Source of the DNA: Clostridium aestuarii
Lineage (GTDB): Bacteria; Bacillota; Clostridia; Clostridiales; Clostridiaceae
Length of the DNA stretch: 64,000 bases
Direction: 5' to 3'
Assembly: GCF_026735135.1 (NCBI RefSeq)
Contig: NZ_JAPQER010000003.1
Coordinates: 62,001 to 126,000 of the forward strand
The translations under genes were made by a program, and so were the position numbers. Positions within the stretch are counted from its first letter, which is position 1; each line of letters begins with the position of its first letter. Below are positions 30,098 to 39,384 of the stretch, in pieces. The notes beneath the pieces are model-generated. The model had not been told where the DNA came from. It was given only the letters and a program-made list of their open reading frames with translations, and did no database searches.

Positions 30098-30175
30098 ATG
30101 ATGGTAAAAAGATTAGCTATATTATTAATAGTTAAAATATTAAAAAAACTTAAAACAAAAATATGGGGGTATTAA
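30098..30175 (+). CDS. candidate 25-codon leader ORF
   Basis: ATG ATG start right after AAGAAAGGA; the product is a short Lys-Ile-Leu-rich amphipathic peptide beginning MMVKRLAILL and ending KIWGY. Its stop codon falls 3 bp before the transferase ATG and the ORF covers that gene's GGGGG ribosome site, so translation of one would affect the other. Found by reading the leader by eye; could be chance in AT-rich DNA. The Shine-Dalgarno site directly abuts the first ATG, which weakens the case. Confidence 0.35.
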   Translation: MMVKRLAILLIVKILKKLKTKIWGY

Positions 30176-30178
30176 AAC

Positions 30179-31726
30179 ATGATTTCAAAAGTAAAAAGTG
30201 TTGAAGAAGCTATCTCAATGATTAAGGATGATGATACTATAGCGGTAGAAGGTTTCATTGGCATAGGACACCCTGAAAAAGTTAGTTTAGAAATTGAAAA
30301 GAAATTTTTAGGTGAAGGTAGTCCTAAAAACTTAACTTTAATTTATGCAGCTGGTCAAGGCGATAGTAAGGATAAAGCATTAAACCACTTAGGACATGAA
30401 GGATTGCTTGCTAGAGTAATAGGTGGGCACTGGAATCTTGCTCCAAAGGTTCAAAAATTAGCATTAGAAAACAAGATAGAAGCTTACAATCTTCCTCAAG
30501 GAACAATTACTCATATGTTTAGAGATATTGCAGGAGGTAAGATAGGAACAATTACTCATGTTGGATTAAAAACATTTATAGATCCAAGAGTTGAAGGCGG
30601 AAAATTAAATGAAATTACAAAAGAAGATATAGTAAAGGTAGTTAATATTGATGGACAAGAACGTTTATTATATAAAGCGTTACCAATAAATGTTGGAATA
30701 ATTAGAGGTACTTATGCAGATGAAAAAGGAAATATATCTTTAGAAAAAGAAGCGGCTACATTAGAAGCAGTTTCAATAGCACAAGCAGCTAAAAATTCAG
30801 GTGGTATTGTTATAGCACAAGTTGAAAAAATAGTTGCGGCAGGAAGCTTAGACCCAAGATTTGTTAAAATTCCAGGAATATATGTGGATGCAGTTGTAGT
30901 ATCAGATGATGAATCAAGTATGCAAACACCTAGTGAGGAATATAATCCATCATATGTTGGGGAAGTAAGAATACCTTTAAATGATGTAAAACCAGCACCA
31001 CTTAACGAAAGAAAGGTAATAGCAAGACGTGCAGCTATGGAATTACCTAAAAATGCAGCAGTAAATTTAGGAATAGGTGTTCCAGAAGTCGTTGCAGCAG
31101 TAGCTAATGAAGAAGGAATAGGAGATACAATGACACTAACAGTAGAGGCTGGACCAATTGGTGGAGTGCCAGCAGGTGGTTTGAGTTTTGGAGCATCTAC
31201 AAATCCAGAATGTATTTTAGATCAACCATATCAATTTGATTTTTATGATGGTGGTGGATTAGATGTTGCGTTTTTAGGATTAGCTCAATGTGATAAAAAA
31301 GGAAACATAAATGTTAGTAAGTTTGGTACAAGAATAGCTGGATGTGGTGGATTTATTAACATAACTCAAAATGCTAAAAAAGTTGTTTACTGCGGAACAT
31401 TTACAGCAGGTGGCTTAAAAGTAGCTGTTGATGACGGAAAATTAGTTATAAATCAAGATGGACGAGCTAATAAGTTTATTGAAAACGTAGAACAAATTAC
31501 ATTCAGTGGAGAATATGCTGTAGAAGTAGAACAACCTGTTTTATATATAACAGAAAGAGCTGTATTTGAACTTAGAAAAGAAGGATTAGTTCTTACTGAA
31601 ATAGCACCAGGAGTAGACTTAGAAAAAGATGTATTAGGAAGAATGAACTTTAAACCAATAATAGCTGAAGATCTTAAGTTAATGGATGAAAGAATTTTTA
31701 AAAATGAGCTTATGGGACTTAAGTAA
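30179..31726 (+). CDS. propionate CoA-transferase-type acyl-CoA transferase, copy 3
   Basis: 515 residues, the most diverged of the three, for example KDDDT for KDGDT, GEGSPK for NESSPK and TRIAGC for PKIAGC, but with Glu323 and all CoA-site loops intact ([14 protein letters not shown]). GGGGG lies 9 bp before ATG. Cassette 3 has no MaoC gene of its own. It is preceded by a consensus sigma-A promoter, a leader hairpin and a small ORF. Confidence 0.93.
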   Translation: MISKVKSVEEAISMIKDDDTIAVEGFIGIGHPEKVSLEIEKKFLGEGSPKNLTLIYAAGQGDSKDKALNHLGHEGLLARVIGGHWNLAPKVQKLALENKIEAYNLPQGTITHMFRDIAGGKIGTITHVGLKTFIDPRVEGGKLNEITKEDIVKVVNIDGQERLLYKALPINVGIIRGTYADEKGNISLEKEAATLEAVSIAQAAKNSGGIVIAQVEKIVAAGSLDPRFVKIPGIYVDAVVVSDDESSMQTPSEEYNPSYVGEVRIPLNDVKPAPLNERKVIARRAAMELPKNAAVNLGIGVPEVVAAVANEEGIGDTMTLTVEAGPIGGVPAGGLSFGASTNPECILDQPYQFDFYDGGGLDVAFLGLAQCDKKGNINVSKFGTRIAGCGGFINITQNAKKVVYCGTFTAGGLKVAVDDGKLVINQDGRANKFIENVEQITFSGEYAVEVEQPVLYITERAVFELRKEGLVLTEIAPGVDLEKDVLGRMNFKPIIAEDLKLMDERIFKNELMGLK

Positions 31727-31751
31727 AAAATAATAAATTTTATATTTAAAT

Positions 31752-31795
31752 TTTTAATTTTCTATGAAGCATTTATGCTTCATGGAAAATTAAAA
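31752..31795 (+). other. intercistronic hairpin, cassette 3
   Basis: A stem of about 20 bp (TTTTAATTTTC...GAAAATTAAAA enclosing GAAGCAT / ATGCTTC) between transferase and permease. Same position as in cassette 2 but unrelated in sequence. Confidence 0.75.
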
Positions 31796-31835
31796 AAAGA
31801 AATAATAGAAAAATAAGAAAGGAATGATAAAAGAT

Positions 31836-33218
31836 ATGGTAGGAGTTATAGGAGTTATAGTATCATTACTACTTTTGATGTACCTTGCATATAGAGGAAT
31901 AACAGTACTTATTCTTGCACCGGTTTTAGCAATGTTTGCAGCAATTATGAGTGGTGGAGCTAGTGCTCATATTATGGCAACTTATACAGAGATATTTATG
32001 AAGGCTTTTGCAGGATATGCTAAATCATATTTCCCAATATTTTTACTTGGAGCAATTTTTGGTAAGTTAATGGATGATTCAGGAGCAGCTAAAGCAATTG
32101 CCCATGCAATAGCTAATAAATTGGGTAAAGATAAAGCAATTATGGCAGTTGTATTGTCATGTGCAGTACTAACATATGGTGGAGTTTCATTATTCGTTGT
32201 TGCTTTTGCAGTATTCCCAATAGCAGCACAACTATATAGAGAAGCAGATATACCAAAAAGATTAATACCAGGTTCAATTGGATTAGGTGCATTCAGTTTT
32301 ACAATGACAGCACTTCCAGGAACACCACAAATACAAAATGCAATTCCAATGCCATACTTTGGAACTGACGCATATGCTGCACCGGTTTTAGGTATTATAG
32401 CTGCTATATTAATGTGCGGCGGCGGTTTGTTTTGGTTAAATTATAGAGCTAAGTCAGCTAAAGCAAAAGGTGAAGGTTATGGAGATCATCCAGATGAAAT
32501 GATAAATGAAATAGATGTAAGCAAATTGCCATCTTTCGGGATTTCATTATTACCAATAATCGTAGTGTTGGTTCTTAATTTTGTGTTAGGAAGAATATAT
32601 TTTCCGGGAACTGATGGAACATATTTAGCAGACTATGGTACTAAATTATCAAAAGTTACAGGTATTTGGAGTTTGATTATATCATTAGTTATAGCAATTA
32701 TACTTACTATAGTTTTGAACTTAAATAGATTGAAAGACACTAAAAAAACAGTTAATCAAGGTGCAATAGGCTCACTTCTTGCAATAACTAATACATGTTC
32801 AGAGGTTGGATATGGAAATGTTATAAAATCACTTGCAGCATTTGGTATAATTCAAGCTGCAATCCTTGGAGTATCAAGTAATCCATTGATTTCAGAAGCA
32901 ATATCGGTTAATGTATTAGCAGGTGTAACAGGTTCAGCATCAGGTGGTATGAGTATAGCACTTGCAGCATTAGGAGAACAATATATGGAAATGGCTAAAA
33001 CAGCAGGGATAAGTCCAGAAGTGCTTCATAGAATAGCAACATTAGCATGTGGTGGATTTGATACATTACCACATAACGGAGCAGTTATAACATTATTAGG
33101 AATCTGTGGACTAACACATAAACAATCATATAAGGATATTGGAATGTGTTCAGTTGTAATTCCATTATGTGTACTTGTAGTTATATTAATACTTGCAAGT
33201 TTAGGATTACAAGCTTAA
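31836..33218 (+). CDS. GntP-family organic acid permease, copy 3
   Basis: 460 residues from ATG 31836 (MVGVIGV); an ATG four codons earlier (31824) is the alternative. Same motifs as the other copies. Differences include IQAAILG for IKGAILG and IATLACGGF for IAALSCGGF close to the conserved helices, so a shift in substrate preference is possible. The C-terminus ends LGLQA rather than GVV. Confidence 0.88.
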   Translation: MVGVIGVIVSLLLLMYLAYRGITVLILAPVLAMFAAIMSGGASAHIMATYTEIFMKAFAGYAKSYFPIFLLGAIFGKLMDDSGAAKAIAHAIANKLGKDKAIMAVVLSCAVLTYGGVSLFVVAFAVFPIAAQLYREADIPKRLIPGSIGLGAFSFTMTALPGTPQIQNAIPMPYFGTDAYAAPVLGIIAAILMCGGGLFWLNYRAKSAKAKGEGYGDHPDEMINEIDVSKLPSFGISLLPIIVVLVLNFVLGRIYFPGTDGTYLADYGTKLSKVTGIWSLIISLVIAIILTIVLNLNRLKDTKKTVNQGAIGSLLAITNTCSEVGYGNVIKSLAAFGIIQAAILGVSSNPLISEAISVNVLAGVTGSASGGMSIALAALGEQYMEMAKTAGISPEVLHRIATLACGGFDTLPHNGAVITLLGICGLTHKQSYKDIGMCSVVIPLCVLVVILILASLGLQA

Positions 33219-33237
33219 AAAATTTAATATTTATCTA

Positions 33238-33278
33238 AAAAATATATGAGTCTTATTTTAAGGCTCATATATTTTTGA
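33238..33278 (+). terminator. intrinsic terminator after permease copy 3
   Basis: Stem AAAAATATATGAGTCTT / AAGGCTCATATATTTTT. Confidence 0.88.
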
Positions 33279-33382
33279 TTTTTATTATGGTAAAAATTTT
33301 AAGGTGCTTGTTTTAGGACAACTAAACTAAGTGTAAATGACTAATTTTAATAATATTGTTATACAATATTATTAAATAGGTA

Positions 33383-33411
33383 TTGCAATTATCATATTTA
33401 TATGATAAAAT
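33383..33411 (+). promoter_or_regulatory. sigma-A promoter of the pyr operon
   Basis: TTGCAA, 17-bp spacer, TAAAAT. Start near 33418, just before the PyrR-type loop. Confidence 0.65.
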
Positions 33412-33435
33412 TACTTAAAATCGAATGATAATTAT

Positions 33436-33467
33436 ACCTTTAATTTGGTACGAGATACTGAGAAGGT
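33436..33467 (+). promoter_or_regulatory. PyrR-binding anti-antiterminator loop before pyrB
   Basis: ACCTT (33436-33440) pairs with AAGGT (33463-33467); the inner stem GGTA / TACT presents loop CGAGA, the core of PyrR-recognised pyr mRNA loops. GAGAAGG (33460-33466) can instead pair with CCTTCTC (33534-33540), the 5' arm of the terminator, forming the antiterminator. UMP-bound PyrR would stabilise this loop and cause termination. Confidence 0.82.
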
Positions 33468-33530
33468 GATGGCAGCCAGTAGTTTTGATTTGTGTGAAAT
33501 TTTGTGGCTGTAAATAAATATAGTATATTT

Positions 33531-33562
33531 ATGCCTTCTCATATCTGGGAAGGCATTTTTTA
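33531..33562 (+). terminator. pyr operon attenuator terminator
   Basis: Stem ATGCCTTC / GAAGGCAT (33531-33538 with 33549-33556) followed by TTTTT. Controlled by the PyrR loop upstream. Confidence 0.85.
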
Positions 33563-33608
33563 TGTTACCTTTAAATTTAGTTCAGCGAGACTAAGAAGGA
33601 GGAAGAGT

Positions 33609-34535
33609 ATGTTAAAAGGAAGAAGTTTAATTGATCCAAGAGATTTTACAGTAGAAGAGCTTAAAGAAATATTTGATTTGGCAGATGATATTATTGCAAA
33701 TCCTAAAAAATATGCTAAGATTTGTGAAGGAAAGTTATTAGCAACACTTTTTTATGAGCCTAGTACTAGAACAAGATTGAGTTTTGAAGCTGCTATGCTA
33801 AGATTGGGCGGAAAGGTTTTAGGATTTTCAGATTCAAGTTCTAGTTCAGCTTCAAAAGGAGAAAGTATAGCAGATACTGTAAGAGTTGTTGAATGCTATG
33901 CGGATATAATTGCAATGAGACATCCTAAAGAAGGTGCAGCAACAGTTGCAACTATGAATTCAAAAATACCTGTTATAAATGCTGGTGACGGAGGTCATCA
34001 ACATCCTACTCAAACATTAACAGATCTACTTACAATTAGAAGAATAAAAGGCGAATTTTCAAATCAAACAATTGGGATTTGTGGAGATTTGAAATTTGGT
34101 AGGACAGTTCATTCATTAGTGAAAGCCTTATCTAGGTATAAAAATAACAAGTTTGTTTTAATCTCACCAGAAGAATTAAAAATTCCAGATTATATAAAGA
34201 AAGAAGTATTAGAAAAAAATAATATAGAGTTTGTTGAAGTTGAAAAATTAGAAGACGTAATTAGTGATTTAGATATACTTTATATGACTAGAGTTCAAAG
34301 AGAAAGATTTTTTAATGAAGAAGACTATGTAAGACTTAAGGATAGCTATATATTAAATGAAGAAAAAATGAAAAGTGCAAAAGATGATATGATTATCCTT
34401 CATCCCCTTCCAAGAGTCAATGAAATATCATGTGAATTGGATAATGATTCAAGAGCACGTTATTTTGAGCAAGCTAGAAATGGAATGTTTGTTAGAATGG
34501 CATTAATGGCTAAACTTTTGGGGGTGTGTGAATAA
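33609..34535 (+). CDS. pyrB: aspartate carbamoyltransferase catalytic chain
   Basis: Carbamoyl phosphate plus aspartate to carbamoyl-aspartate, first committed step of pyrimidine synthesis. Motifs: [16 protein letters not shown] (carbamoyl-phosphate site), [10 protein letters not shown] (the 80s loop), [14 protein letters not shown] and [12 protein letters not shown] 33609, with AAGGAGG upstream, gives 308 residues. An open extension to 33504 runs through the attenuator and is rejected. pyrI overlaps the stop, as expected for a class B enzyme with regulatory chains. Confidence 0.97.
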   Translation: MLKGRSLIDPRDFTVEELKEIFDLADDIIANPKKYAKICEGKLLATLFYEPSTRTRLSFEAAMLRLGGKVLGFSDSSSSSASKGESIADTVRVVECYADIIAMRHPKEGAATVATMNSKIPVINAGDGGHQHPTQTLTDLLTIRRIKGEFSNQTIGICGDLKFGRTVHSLVKALSRYKNNKFVLISPEELKIPDYIKKEVLEKNNIEFVEVEKLEDVISDLDILYMTRVQRERFFNEEDYVRLKDSYILNEEKMKSAKDDMIILHPLPRVNEISCELDNDSRARYFEQARNGMFVRMALMAKLLGVCE

Positions 34536-34954
34536 TGTTAAATATAGATAGTATCAAAAATGGAGTGGTAATTGACCATGTAAAAGCAGGAAATGGATTG
34601 AAAATTTTTAACTATCTAGATTTAGATAAAGCAGAGTTTTCAGTAGCACTTATAATGAACGTTTGTAGTAAAAAGTATGGAAAAAAAGACATAATTAAAA
34701 TAGAAAATAAAATTGATATAGATTTTACGGTATTAGGACTTATAGATTCTAATATAACAATTAGTATTATTGAGAACCAGAAAACAAAAGAAAAGATAAA
34801 ACTAAAGCTTCCTGCAGAAGTTGAAAATGTAATAAAATGCAAAAATCCTAGATGCATAACTTCTATAGAAAAGAATATTCCTCATCAGTTTTACCTAGTA
34901 GACGAAGAAAGTAAAGAATATAGATGTAAGTATTGTGATGAATCATATAGATAA
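34535..34954 (+). CDS. pyrI: aspartate carbamoyltransferase regulatory chain
   Basis: 139 residues; allosteric nucleotide-binding subunit that joins PyrB trimers. The N-terminal allosteric domain contains [13 protein letters not shown]; the C-terminal zinc domain has four Cys, CKNPRC and CKYC. Start overlaps the pyrB stop (TAATG), so translation is coupled. Confidence 0.95.
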   Translation: MLNIDSIKNGVVIDHVKAGNGLKIFNYLDLDKAEFSVALIMNVCSKKYGKKDIIKIENKIDIDFTVLGLIDSNITISIIENQKTKEKIKLKLPAEVENVIKCKNPRCITSIEKNIPHQFYLVDEESKEYRCKYCDESYR

Positions 34955-35015
34955 AAAATCTATAATTAAAAAGTTTATCAGTTTACAAGGTTAAAAGAAA
35001 GGAGAAATATTACGT

Positions 35016-36203
35016 ATGGAAGTTTTAATTAAAAATGTTAGAGTAGTAGATTGGGCACAGGATTTTTATGGAGATATATATGTAAATGAAGGCAAAATTT
35101 TTGAAATAGGAAAAAATTTAGATAAAAATTGTGAAATTATAGATGGAAAAGGAAAAGTACTTTTACCAGGGTTTGTAGATATGCATGCTCACTTTAGAGA
35201 ACCGGGTTTTACTCATAAAGAGAATATATTAACAGGAAGTATGGCAGCAGTACGTGGTGGATATACTATGGTTAATCTTATGGCAAATACAAATCCTGTT
35301 TGTTCAGATATGGAAACAGTTAATTATGTAATTGATAAAGTTAATAAAGTAGGACTTGTTGATGCTCATCAAGTAGTTTCTATTACTAAAAATCTTGACG
35401 GAAAAGATTTAAGTCATTTGGAAAAAATAGATTCAAAGGTTAAGTTTATTTCTGATGATGGTAAAGGTGTGGCAGATAACAAGATAATGTTTGAAGCTAT
35501 GATTAAGGCAAAAGATAAAAACTTAATAGTAATATCTCATGCAGAGAATCCAGAAATGAGCAACATTGATATGAGAATGGCAGAAAACATGATGACTTGG
35601 AGAGATATATCACTTGCTAAATTTACAGGATGTGAACTTCATATGGCACATGTTAGTACAAAAGAGGCTATGCATGATGTTATTGAAGCTAAAAAACAAG
35701 GAGCTAGTGTAACGTGTGAGGTAACGCCGCATCATTTGGCTTTAACAGAAGATGATGTGGAATACAGAGTTAATCCTCCAATAAGAAATAAAGAAGATGT
35801 AGAGTTTCTAATTAAGAGTATTAAAGAAGGGTTTGTAGATGTTATTGCTACAGATCATGCGCCACATACCTATGAAGATAAAATAAAAGGTTCACCTGGA
35901 ATATCGGGTATAGAAACATCTTTTTCGGTGTGTTATACAAAGCTTGTAAAAAAAGAAAATATATTATTAAGTAGATTATCAGAATTGATGTCTAAAAGAC
36001 CAGCAGAAATTATGGGAGTTAGTAAAGGACAGATTGCTATTGGATATGATGCGGATTTAGTTCTAGTAGATTTAGAAAAAGAGTACATCATAAGCTCAGA
36101 GGAATTTGTATCAAAAGGAAAAAATAGTCCTTTTAATAAAAAAAAGGTTTATGGAGAAATTTTGATGACAATAAAAGGTGGAAAAACTGTATATAGCAAA
36201 TAG
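35016..36203 (+). CDS. pyrC: dihydroorotase
   Basis: 395 residues, class I amidohydrolase closing carbamoyl-aspartate to dihydroorotate. Metal motifs: DMHAHFREPGFTHKE, SHAENPE, HMAHVSTKEA, TPHHLALTEDD and ATDHAPH (catalytic Asp). AAAGGAG precedes ATG. Third gene of the pyr operon. Confidence 0.96.
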   Translation: MEVLIKNVRVVDWAQDFYGDIYVNEGKIFEIGKNLDKNCEIIDGKGKVLLPGFVDMHAHFREPGFTHKENILTGSMAAVRGGYTMVNLMANTNPVCSDMETVNYVIDKVNKVGLVDAHQVVSITKNLDGKDLSHLEKIDSKVKFISDDGKGVADNKIMFEAMIKAKDKNLIVISHAENPEMSNIDMRMAENMMTWRDISLAKFTGCELHMAHVSTKEAMHDVIEAKKQGASVTCEVTPHHLALTEDDVEYRVNPPIRNKEDVEFLIKSIKEGFVDVIATDHAPHTYEDKIKGSPGISGIETSFSVCYTKLVKKENILLSRLSELMSKRPAEIMGVSKGQIAIGYDADLVLVDLEKEYIISSEEFVSKGKNSPFNKKKVYGEILMTIKGGKTVYSK

Positions 36204-36232
36204 ATGAGATTAACTAATAAGGTGGGATATGA

Positions 36233-37084
36233 ATGATAATAGATAAATTATATGAAGTGGTTGAAAATAAAGGGAACGTTTGTGTTGGGTTGGATACTTC
36301 TTTAGAGTATATTCCTAAGTGGTTTTTAGATAAATTTATTAACATAGAAGATGCTATTTTTGAATTTAATAAAAAAATAGTAGATGCAACAATAGAGCAT
36401 ACAGCATGTTATAAAGTTCAAATAGCATATTACGAAGCATATGGAATAAAAGGATTAATGGCATATAAAAGAACATTAGAATATGTAAGAAAATTAGGAA
36501 GTATAGCTATTTCGGATGTTAAAAGAGGTGATATCTCTAAAACAGCAGAAATGTATGCAAAAGCTCATTTTGAAGGAGATTTTGAAACTGATTTTATAAC
36601 AGTAAACCCATATATGGGAATGGATAGCATAGAACCATATATGGATTATATTAAGAATAAAGAAAAAGGACTTTTCGTTTTGATAAGAACTTCAAATAAA
36701 GGCTCGAAGGATTTTGAATATATTGAAAGTAATGCTAAAAGAAAAGTTTATGAAGTTGTAGGTGAAAAGGTTCAAAAGCTTGGAGAAGAAGTTACAGGTA
36801 AGTGTGGATACACTTCTATAGGTGGAGTAGTTGGATGTACTACTGCTATAGATGGAAAAGAAATACGAAATAAATTTGATAAAACATTTTTCTTAATACC
36901 TGGTTTTGGAGCTCAAGGCGGAGGGGCAGAAGAAGCTAAGGTTTATTTAAAAGAAGGTAATGGAGGAATTGTAAATTCTTCAAGAGGAATTCTTTTAGCT
37001 TATAAAAAATACGAAAATGGTGCAGAAAGATTTGATGAGTGTGCTAGAGCAGAAGTTATAAAGATGCAGAAAGCGTTGAGATAA
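36233..37084 (+). CDS. pyrF: orotidine 5'-phosphate decarboxylase, long (type 2) form
   Basis: 283 residues, longer than the 230-residue type 1 enzyme. Converts OMP to UMP. Signatures: VCVGLDTSLEYIP at the N-terminus, the catalytic SDVKRGDISKTAEMYA, and GGVVGCTTA. Ribosome site AAGGTGGGA. It precedes pyrK in the same operon. Confidence 0.95.
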   Translation: MIIDKLYEVVENKGNVCVGLDTSLEYIPKWFLDKFINIEDAIFEFNKKIVDATIEHTACYKVQIAYYEAYGIKGLMAYKRTLEYVRKLGSIAISDVKRGDISKTAEMYAKAHFEGDFETDFITVNPYMGMDSIEPYMDYIKNKEKGLFVLIRTSNKGSKDFEYIESNAKRKVYEVVGEKVQKLGEEVTGKCGYTSIGGVVGCTTAIDGKEIRNKFDKTFFLIPGFGAQGGGAEEAKVYLKEGNGGIVNSSRGILLAYKKYENGAERFDECARAEVIKMQKALR

Positions 37085-37124
37085 GTTTAAATTTCAAACT
37101 AAAAGAGATTGAGGTGGAATACGG

Positions 37125-37859
37125 ATGATATGTTCACAAGAGAGAGTTGTTGAAAATATAGAAATTTCTCCGGGTATATTTAAGCTTACGGTAAAAGGAG
37201 AATTTGAAGCTAAATCTGGACAGTTTTATATGCTAAAATGTTGGGAAGATGGTCTTGTTCTTCCTAGACCTATTAGTGTACATGAGTTAAATGAAAATGG
37301 AATAACATTTTTATATGCTGTTGTTGGAAAAGGTACAAATCTTTTAAGTAAATTAAAAAAAGAAGATGAAGTTCAAATTATGGGACCTTTAGGGAATGGA
37401 TTTGATGTTGAAAAAATTAAAGGAAAGATTGCTGTTGTATCAGGGGGAATTGGAATTGCTCCTATGCATTATTTGATAAAAAATCTTAAAGATTGTGATA
37501 TAGATTTATATGCAGGGTTTAAAGCTGTGGATTATTCTGTGGATAATGTGGAAAAAAATGTAAATGAAGTCAAGATATCCACAGAAATGGGAGATATTGG
37601 ACATAAAGGTTATATAACTGAGTTGTTACAACCTGAGAAATACGATTTGGTTATAGGTTGTGGACCAGAACCTATGATGGAAAGAGTTATCAATATGTGT
37701 AAAGAAAAAGATGTTCCAGTATATGTTTCAATGGAGAACAGGATGGCTTGTGGAATTGGAGCCTGTCTTGTATGTACTTGTAAAACTAAAGATGGTAATA
37801 AAAGAACATGTAAAGATGGACCAGTTTTTGATGGAAGGGATTTGATTTTTAATGATTAG
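37125..37859 (+). CDS. pyrK: dihydroorotate dehydrogenase electron-transfer subunit
   Basis: 244 residues, ferredoxin-reductase fold with FAD and 2Fe-2S. PRPISVHE is the FAD site, [13 protein letters not shown] the NAD site, and [21 protein letters not shown] near the C-terminus holds the four iron-sulfur Cys. It passes electrons from dihydroorotate via PyrD to NAD+. Overlaps pyrD by 8 bp. Confidence 0.95.
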   Translation: MICSQERVVENIEISPGIFKLTVKGEFEAKSGQFYMLKCWEDGLVLPRPISVHELNENGITFLYAVVGKGTNLLSKLKKEDEVQIMGPLGNGFDVEKIKGKIAVVSGGIGIAPMHYLIKNLKDCDIDLYAGFKAVDYSVDNVEKNVNEVKISTEMGDIGHKGYITELLQPEKYDLVIGCGPEPMMERVINMCKEKDVPVYVSMENRMACGIGACLVCTCKTKDGNKRTCKDGPVFDGRDLIFND

Positions 37860-38748
37860 TGTGAACTTATGCGGAGTAGAGTTAAAAAATCCTGTTATTG
37901 CTGCATCAGGCACCTTTGGTTTTGGAGATGAATATGGACAATTATTTGATGTATCAAAACTTGGTGGAATTTGTACAAAAGGTCTTACCATAAATAAGAA
38001 AGAAGGAAATGATGGAATAAGAATACACGAAACTGCTAGCGGAATTATGAATAGTGTAGGGTTACAAAATCCTGGAGTTGATAATTTTATTAACAATGAA
38101 TTTAAAAAAATGAAACAGTTGGATACAGCAATAATTGCTAATTTAGGTGGAGGTACTATAGAAGATTATTTACTAGGAATAGAAAAATTAAATAATATAG
38201 ATGTAGATATAGTAGAACTCAACATTTCTTGTCCAAATGTTAAACATGGAGGAATGGCTTTTGGCATAAAGTCAGATATAGCATATAAAGTTGTATCTGA
38301 AGTGAAAAAGGTTTGTTCAAAGCCACTTATGGTGAAGTTATCACCAAATGCAGAGAATATAGTTGATATGGCATGTAAATGCTGTGAAGCTGGAGCAGAT
38401 TCTATTTCTATGGTAAATACCTTTAAAGCTATGGCGATAGATATAAAAAAGAGAAAATCTGTGTTTAATAATATATCTGCTGGACTTTCTGGACCAGCTA
38501 TCAAACCTATTGCTTTAAGAATGGTATATGAGGTGTGTAAAGAAGTAGATATACCTGTAGTAGGAATTGGTGGAATAAGCAGTGCAGAAGATGCAATAGA
38601 ATTTATAATGGCAGGAGCACATGCTGTGCAAGTAGGAACTGCAAATTTTATAAAACCAGATATTTGTCTTGATATTATTAATGGAATTCAAAGCTTTATG
38701 AAAGAAGAAGGAATTAAAAATATTAGTGAAATAAAAGGAATACTATAA
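37852..38748 (+). CDS. pyrD: dihydroorotate dehydrogenase B, catalytic subunit
   Basis: 298 residues, FMN TIM barrel of class 1B. Signatures: [42 protein letters not shown] (catalytic Cys), MVKLSPN and [25 protein letters not shown]. Partner of the overlapping pyrK gene. Confidence 0.96.
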   Translation: MISVNLCGVELKNPVIAASGTFGFGDEYGQLFDVSKLGGICTKGLTINKKEGNDGIRIHETASGIMNSVGLQNPGVDNFINNEFKKMKQLDTAIIANLGGGTIEDYLLGIEKLNNIDVDIVELNISCPNVKHGGMAFGIKSDIAYKVVSEVKKVCSKPLMVKLSPNAENIVDMACKCCEAGADSISMVNTFKAMAIDIKKRKSVFNNISAGLSGPAIKPIALRMVYEVCKEVDIPVVGIGGISSAEDAIEFIMAGAHAVQVGTANFIKPDICLDIINGIQSFMKEEGIKNISEIKGIL

Positions 38749-38763
38749 GAGGAGGAATAAAAC

Positions 38764-39339
38764 ATGGCAAATAACATAAATGTAACAGAAATATTAAAAG
38801 AAGTAGGGGCATTATTAGAAGGGCATTTCTTATTATCTTCAGGAAGACATAGTGATAAGTATTGTCAATGTGCTAAATTATTGCAATATCCAGAAAAAGC
38901 AGAGAAGGTATTAAGTGTAGTAGCAGAAAAAGTTAAGAATTTAGATGTTGATATAGTATTAGGACCGGCAATGGGCGGAGTGATTGTTGCTTATGAACTT
39001 GGAAGACAATTAAATAAACCTGCAATTTTTACTGAAAGAGTAGATGGAAAAATGGCATTAAGAAGAGGATTTGAAATAAAGCCAGGTCAAAAAGTGTTAA
39101 TAACAGAAGATGTTGTAACTACTGGAAAGTCATCTCTTGAAACAGCAGAAGTAATAAAGGAATTAGGTGGAGAAGTAATAGGTGTTTGCTGTATAACAGA
39201 TAGAAGAAATGGAGCGGATTTTGAATATCCAATATACAGTGCTGTAGAACTTGAGGTAAAGAGCTATAATGTTGAAGAATGTCCATTGTGTAAGCAAGGA
39301 TTAGAATATGTAAAACCAGGAAGCAGAAAGATAAAATAA
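38764..39339 (+). CDS. pyrE: orotate phosphoribosyltransferase
   Basis: 191 residues. Orotate plus PRPP to OMP. PRPP loop [28 protein letters not shown] and [15 protein letters not shown] form the substrate side. A C-terminal ECPLCKQG adds two Cys, typical of the longer clostridial form. GGAGGA precedes ATG. Last gene of the operon. Confidence 0.95.
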   Translation: MANNINVTEILKEVGALLEGHFLLSSGRHSDKYCQCAKLLQYPEKAEKVLSVVAEKVKNLDVDIVLGPAMGGVIVAYELGRQLNKPAIFTERVDGKMALRRGFEIKPGQKVLITEDVVTTGKSSLETAEVIKELGGEVIGVCCITDRRNGADFEYPIYSAVELEVKSYNVEECPLCKQGLEYVKPGSRKIK

Positions 39340-39340
39340 T

Positions 39341-39384
39341 AATATATAAAAAAAAGTGCCTTTTGGCACTTTTTTTTATATATT
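39341..39384. terminator. bidirectional terminator between pyrE and pflB
   Basis: A perfect 20-bp inverted repeat (AATATAT, eight A, GTGCC and its complement) with loop TTTT. It has a T run on each strand. The pflB stop codon (39376-39378) lies within the 3' arm. Confidence 0.93.

Noticed and set aside
19810..33300. Mobile element as cause of the triplicated cassettes
   Set aside because: No transposase, terminal inverted repeats or target-site duplications were seen; plain tandem duplication explains the layout.
33504..33608. N-terminal extension of pyrB
   Set aside because: It overlaps the attenuator terminator; ATG 33609 has AAGGAGG and the normal PyrB length.
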